Positions 60,320 through 64,000 of a stretch of DNA of 64,000 bases are shown here, in pieces. Origin of the DNA: Peptoniphilus mikwangii (lineage in GTDB: Bacteria; Bacillota; Clostridia; Tissierellales; Peptoniphilaceae); assembly GCF_000468535.1 (NCBI RefSeq), contig NZ_AUQY01000005.1, positions 329,343 to 393,342 on the forward strand, given 5' to 3'. The position numbers were made by a program, and so were the translations under genes. Under the pieces are notes generated by a model, which had not been told where the DNA came from, did no database searches, and saw only the letters and a program-made list of their open reading frames with translations. Within the stretch, counting starts at the first letter, position 1; the number at the start of each line of letters is the position of its first letter.

Positions 60320-61918
60320 ATGTCGATAACTTATCTTTTTGGATTGCTGGGAGGACTTGCACTATTTTTATTCGGTATGGATTTGATGAGCAGTGCTCTT
60401 GAATTAGTTGCCGGAAATAAAATGAATACGGTAATTGAGAAATTAACGTCAAACCCAATTAAAGGAGTATTAGTTGGAGTGGTTGTAACTGCAATTATTC
60501 AGTCATCATCTGCTACAACAGTAATGGTAGTGGGATTTGTAAATGCAGGACTTATGACTATATATCAAGCTGCCGGAATTATAATGGGAGCTAATATAGG
60601 GACTACTATAACAGGTCAATTAGTAGCACTTAATATAACAAAATCTGCACCTATAATAGCGTTTATAGGTTTTTGTATGCTAAAGGGTTTTAAAAAAGAC
60701 AAACCTAAATATTTTGGTCAGGTTTTGATTGGACTTGGATTTTTATTTATGGGAATGGAGTTTATGTCATCTTCAATGGCACCTCTTAGAGAAGAACCTG
60801 AATTTATAGCATTGATGACTAAGTTTCAAAATCCGTTTTTGGGAATACTTGCAGGTACAACAATTACCGCTGCAATTCAAGCTTCAGCAGCATCACTTGG
60901 TATTTTGCAGGCAATAGCCAATCAAGGTTTAATAAGTCTTACATCATCTATGTATATAGTTTGCGGATTTAACATAGGAACTTGTATAACATCTGTATTA
61001 TCCGCTATAGGAACAAGTAAAAATGCACAGAGAACTGCTGCGGTTCATGTTTTATTCAATATGATAGGTACAATTATATTTGTTGCCTTATCTTTTGTAA
61101 TTCCAATAGATAGATTTATAGAAAGCATTTCAAGAAATTTGCCTGCCGCACAAATTGCAAATATGCATACATTTTTTAATTTGATGACGACAATTTTATT
61201 GTTTCCGTTTTCTAAGTTGCTTGCAAAGCTTGCAATCAATCTTATAAGAGGAAAAGATCAAGAGGTTGAAGATTTATCTCTTAAATATATAAATGACAGA
61301 AAGTTTACTGATCCTATACTTGTATTTACAAATGTCAGGGCAGAAACAACAAGAATGTTTGAAATTGCAAAAGAAAATTTTAAATTATCAATGGAAATAT
61401 TTTCTAAATATGATTCGGATAAATTTGACATAATTTTTAGAAATGAAGAAATTTTAAATTATTTGAATTCTCAAATTACAAAGTATATCATAGATATTAT
61501 GGGAAATCCTATGGAAGATACGCTTGCTTCAAATTTCACCGGATATATGCGAATTGTAAGAGATATAGAGAGAATCGGAGACCATATTAAATCGATAGCG
61601 GATAACGCTAAGTTAAGTGTTGAAAGAGAACTTAAGTATAGTGAGGAATCTATTTCGGAAATTGACGCAATAGAAACTACTATTATGACAATGTTTAATA
61701 CAATAGATGAAGATTTGGAAAAAGCTGAAAGAATTAACAGATTGCGTTTCTTTAATCAAAAAGTCGAAAATTATACAACGACATATAGAAATTATCATAT
61801 GGAACGAATGAAAACAGGAGATTGTGATCCGGAAAGCGGTCTTATCTTTGAAAAAGTGTTAATCGCACTTGAAAGAATAAGTTCTTATTTATCAAATTCA
61901 GGAAAGCTTGCAGTATAA
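60320..61918 (+). CDS. Na+/phosphate cotransporter (NptA family) with PhoU-like domain
   Basis: Sodium-dependent phosphate transporter (532 residues). The two inverted Na_Pi_cotrans repeats carry the QSSSATTVMVVGFVNAG (about 57-73) and QASAASLGILQAIANQG (about 190-206) motifs and GANIGTTITGQ (about 89-99) / GFNIGTCITSV (about 218-228). The C-terminal 190 residues (about 340-532) form a cytoplasmic PhoU-like helical bundle with RDIERIGDHIKSIADNA. Start at 60320, directly after GGAGG; the TTG four codons before overlaps that site. Confidence 0.9.
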   Translation: MSITYLFGLLGGLALFLFGMDLMSSALELVAGNKMNTVIEKLTSNPIKGVLVGVVVTAIIQSSSATTVMVVGFVNAGLMTIYQAAGIIMGANIGTTITGQLVALNITKSAPIIAFIGFCMLKGFKKDKPKYFGQVLIGLGFLFMGMEFMSSSMAPLREEPEFIALMTKFQNPFLGILAGTTITAAIQASAASLGILQAIANQGLISLTSSMYIVCGFNIGTCITSVLSAIGTSKNAQRTAAVHVLFNMIGTIIFVALSFVIPIDRFIESISRNLPAAQIANMHTFFNLMTTILLFPFSKLLAKLAINLIRGKDQEVEDLSLKYINDRKFTDPILVFTNVRAETTRMFEIAKENFKLSMEIFSKYDSDKFDIIFRNEEILNYLNSQITKYIIDIMGNPMEDTLASNFTGYMRIVRDIERIGDHIKSIADNAKLSVERELKYSEESISEIDAIETTIMTMFNTIDEDLEKAERINRLRFFNQKVENYTTTYRNYHMERMKTGDCDPESGLIFEKVLIALERISSYLSNSGKLAV

Positions 61919-61924
61919 TAGAAA

Positions 61925-61944
61925 CCCTCTTAAATTTAAGAGGG
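61925..61944 (+). terminator. Terminator of the Na/Pi transporter gene
   Basis: CCCTCTTAAATTTAAGAGGG, a perfect palindrome followed by CTTTTTT. Confidence 0.87.
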
Positions 61945-62026
61945 CTTTTTTATGCAAAGCTGTGACAGGTTGCAACATTATATATTTAATTATATAATTA
62001 ATACAATATATATAGGAGGTAGGAGA

Positions 62027-63493
62027 ATGCCTAAGTCATTTGATGAAAATAATTATACATTATTATGTGATTTTTATGAGTTTGCCATGAGTAATGGATT
62101 TTTTGAGATAGGATATAAAGAAAAAATAGTTTATTTTGATATGTTCTTTCGTTCTGTTCCTGATAATGCAAGCTATGCAATAATTGCAGGACTTGAACAA
62201 ATTATAGAATATTTTGAAAATTTACATTTTTCAGATGAGGATATAGAATTTTTAAGAACTAAAAAAATTTTTAATGAAGAATATTTGGAATATTTGAGAA
62301 ATTTTAAATTTGAATGTGATGTGTGGGCTATTCCGGAGGGGACAGTTGCTTTTCCGCAAGAGCCTCTTATTATAGTTAGAGGACCTATTATTCAAGCTCA
62401 AATGGTAGAAACTATGATTTTATTAACTATAAATCATCAATCTATGATTGCTACAAAGGCTAACAGAATAGTATCAGCAGCAGATGGAAGGCCTGTTGTT
62501 GAGTTTGGTTCAAGAAGAGCACAAGGATATACAGGAGCGAATTTAGGGGCAAGAGCAGCTTACATCGGTGGATGTCTTGGAACGGCAAATACCCTTGCAG
62601 AAAAAATTTATGGAGTTCCGGCTCTTGGAACTATGGCACATTCATGGGTACAACTTTTTGATAGCGAATATGAGGCATTTAAAAAATATGCAGAAGTATA
62701 TCCGCAAAATTGTTTACTTTTAGTTGATACTTATGACACTTTAAAAGAGGGAATACCAAATGCCATTAAGGTGTTTAATGAGGTTGTAGTTCCTAGCGGA
62801 AATAGACCTAAGGGAATAAGAATAGATTCCGGAGATATAGCATATCTTACTAAAAAAGCAAGAGTAATGCTTAATGAGGCAGGGTTTGAAGATGCAAAAA
62901 TAATGATTTCAAATTCATTGGATGAATTTACAATTCAAAATATTTTACATCAAGGAGCAAAGATAGATTCATTTGGTGTTGGTGAAAGACTTATAACTTC
63001 AAAAAGTTCTCCTGTATTCGGAGGAGTATATAAACTTACAACAATTGAAGAAGATGGAAAGCTGATTCCAAAAATAAAAATTTCGGAAAATGTAGCAAAG
63101 ATTACAAATCCCGGATTTAAGCAACTATATAGATTATATGATAAGGATACAAACAAGGCGATAGCAGATGTTATTACACTTCATGATGAAATTATAGATG
63201 ATTCTAAGGAATATGAAATTTTTCATCCTGTTTATACATGGAAGAGAAGAGTTTTAAATAATTTTATAGCTAAGCCTCTGCTTGAAAGAATATATGATAA
63301 AGGTAAGCTTGTTTATGAACTTCCGAATATTGAAGATATAAAAACTAAAGTTCAAGTTGAACTTGAAACTCTATGGGAAGAAACTAAAAGACTTGATAAT
63401 CCTCAAGAATATATAGTTGATTTATCTTATGACTTATGGAAGATTAAAGAAGAACTTTTGGGAGAACATGGTAAAAATATAAAAAGGAAATAG
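62027..63493 (+). CDS. pncB: Nicotinate phosphoribosyltransferase
   Basis: NAD salvage enzyme (488 residues) producing nicotinate mononucleotide with PRPP. Landmarks: YTLLCDFYEFAMSNGF near the N-terminus (about 9-24), EFGSRRAQGYTGANLGARAAYIGG (about 162-185), PALGTMAHSWVQ (about 200-211) with the conserved His, RIDSGDIAYLTKKAR (about 265-279) and FGVGERLITS (about 316-325). Start ATG 62027 with GGAGGTAGGAG upstream; the longer frame (25 extra residues) has no ribosome site. Next gene starts 5 bases after. Confidence 0.93.
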   Translation: MPKSFDENNYTLLCDFYEFAMSNGFFEIGYKEKIVYFDMFFRSVPDNASYAIIAGLEQIIEYFENLHFSDEDIEFLRTKKIFNEEYLEYLRNFKFECDVWAIPEGTVAFPQEPLIIVRGPIIQAQMVETMILLTINHQSMIATKANRIVSAADGRPVVEFGSRRAQGYTGANLGARAAYIGGCLGTANTLAEKIYGVPALGTMAHSWVQLFDSEYEAFKKYAEVYPQNCLLLVDTYDTLKEGIPNAIKVFNEVVVPSGNRPKGIRIDSGDIAYLTKKARVMLNEAGFEDAKIMISNSLDEFTIQNILHQGAKIDSFGVGERLITSKSSPVFGGVYKLTTIEEDGKLIPKIKISENVAKITNPGFKQLYRLYDKDTNKAIADVITLHDEIIDDSKEYEIFHPVYTWKRRVLNNFIAKPLLERIYDKGKLVYELPNIEDIKTKVQVELETLWEETKRLDNPQEYIVDLSYDLWKIKEELLGEHGKNIKRK

Positions 63494-63498
63494 AGAAT

Positions 63499-64000
63499 AT
63501 GAATTACTACGGAAATGTATTTAGGCCTCCGAGTGAAGCAAGATCACTTATTATTCAGGCTACTATAGGCTGTTCTCATAATGACTGTACATTTTGTTAT
63601 ATGTATAAAGATGAGCCTTTCATAATTAGAAAAATAGATGATATAATAGCAGAACTTGAAACTATAAGAGATTATTTTCCGCAATTTGAAAGAGTGTTTA
63701 TAGCAGATGGAGATGCGCTTGTATTAAAAACAACGGATTTGTTAAGGCTGCTTGAGTATATAAATAAAAATTTCCCAAATGTAAATAGAATTTCATCTTA
63801 TGCAACTGCGGGAGATATTAACAGAAAATCAGTAGAAGAATTAAAACAGCTTTATGACAATGGACTTAAAATGCTCTATATAGGGTTTGAAAGTGGAGAT
63901 GATGAAATTTTAGCAGATATAAAAAAAGGTCTTACTACAGAAGAATATATATCTGCAATGGAAAAGTGCAAAAAGGTTAAAATGCAAACATCAATAACGA
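63499..64000 (+). CDS. Radical SAM protein (partial, N-terminal)
   Basis: The frame begins MNYYGNVFRPPSEARSLIIQ and is open through the window end (167 codons). GCSHNDCTFCYMYKDEPF (about 24-41) is an iron-sulfur motif of the form C-x4-C-x2-C, with a longer first spacing than the classical CX3CX2C and matching an established radical SAM subgroup with GCSHNxCxFC. RVFIADGDALVL (about 69-80) and LYIGFESGDDEIL (about 130-142) are the typical SAM-binding and later barrel strands. Product unknown, enzyme incomplete here. It follows pncB by 5 bases. Confidence 0.87.
   Translation, partial: MNYYGNVFRPPSEARSLIIQATIGCSHNDCTFCYMYKDEPFIIRKIDDIIAELETIRDYFPQFERVFIADGDALVLKTTDLLRLLEYINKNFPNVNRISSYATAGDINRKSVEELKQLYDNGLKMLYIGFESGDDEILADIKKGLTTEEYISAMEKCKKVKMQTSIT

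Noticed and set aside
1-64000. CRISPR arrays
   Set aside because: No regularly spaced direct repeats of 23-40 bases were seen, and no cas genes are present.

Overview
The window looks like a chromosomal segment of a low-GC, anaerobic, asaccharolytic Gram-positive bacterium, most likely the Peptoniphilaceae/Tissierellia group (Peptoniphilus-like). Grounds: AT-rich DNA with strong AGGAGG ribosome sites, a WalRKHI cell-wall regulon, class B-style Firmicutes gene content, and a full hydroxyglutarate pathway for fermenting glutamate to crotonyl-CoA with a Na+-pumping glutaconyl-CoA decarboxylase. The genus is inferred, not proven.

Layout. 1-2.9 kb: CobD/HisC-like aminotransferase (cut by the window edge), threonine aldolase and an orphan ParA/CpaE-like ATPase. 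3-5.5 kb (minus): alpha/beta hydrolase, surE, walJ. 5.8-7.4 kb: a small secreted protein with an apparently non-canonical start, and lrgA-lrgB. 7.5-12.2 kb (minus): walR-walK-walH-walI. 12.3-15.1 kb (minus): sdaAB-sdaAA plus a DAACS-type symporter. 15.4-18.3 kb: AbgT transporter and dihydroorotase. 18.4-18.6 kb: tRNA-Arg(CCT) and tRNA-Ser(CGA), minus strand. 18.8-27 kb (minus): PD-(D/E)XK protein, WYL regulator, nucleoside deoxyribosyltransferase, lipoprotein, DUF1361 protein and a heterodimeric ABC exporter. 27-29.8 kb: PAP2 phosphatase, tadA, a strongly promoted structured non-coding RNA, a DUF1858 protein and a secreted stalk-domain protein, followed by a TfoX-like pseudogene. 30.3-39.4 kb: gcdD-gcdC-gcdB-gctA-gctB-gcdA and hgdC-hgdA-hgdB. 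39.5-46.3 kb: a decayed mobile island of visibly different base composition (frameshifted mobC, AraC regulator, feoA-feoB-feoC, MATE pump, KTR gene fused to an integrase remnant). 46.4-51.1 kb: LRR protein, Sua5, upp, tagO-like and mnaA. 51.2-53.2 kb: SLH-anchored C69 dipeptidase. 53.7-56.6 kb: thlA-crt-hbd. 56.7-64 kb: second DAACS symporter, cysteine desulfidase-family protein, DUF47 and Na/Pi transporter, pncB and a partial radical SAM gene.

How it fits together: amino acids are imported (two DAACS paralogs, AbgT) and deaminated (SdaAB, the desulfidase-family protein). Glutamate carbon goes via 2-hydroxyglutarate to glutaconyl-CoA and crotonyl-CoA, conserving energy as a Na+ gradient. The thl/crt/hbd genes link crotonyl-CoA with acetyl-CoA. 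The 2-hydroxyglutarate dehydrogenase, glutamate dehydrogenase and butyryl-CoA dehydrogenase of this route are not in the window.

The best candidate for something undescribed is the roughly 445-nt RNA at 28.03-28.48 kb. It has a consensus promoter, an 18-bp long-range closing helix, at least seven internal or flanking hairpins, an intrinsic terminator and no plausible ORF, and I could not assign it to a known RNA class. Secondary points are the WYL/nuclease pair, the ParA-like ATPase lacking its P-loop lysine, the feo operator dyad, and the ATA-start secreted protein.
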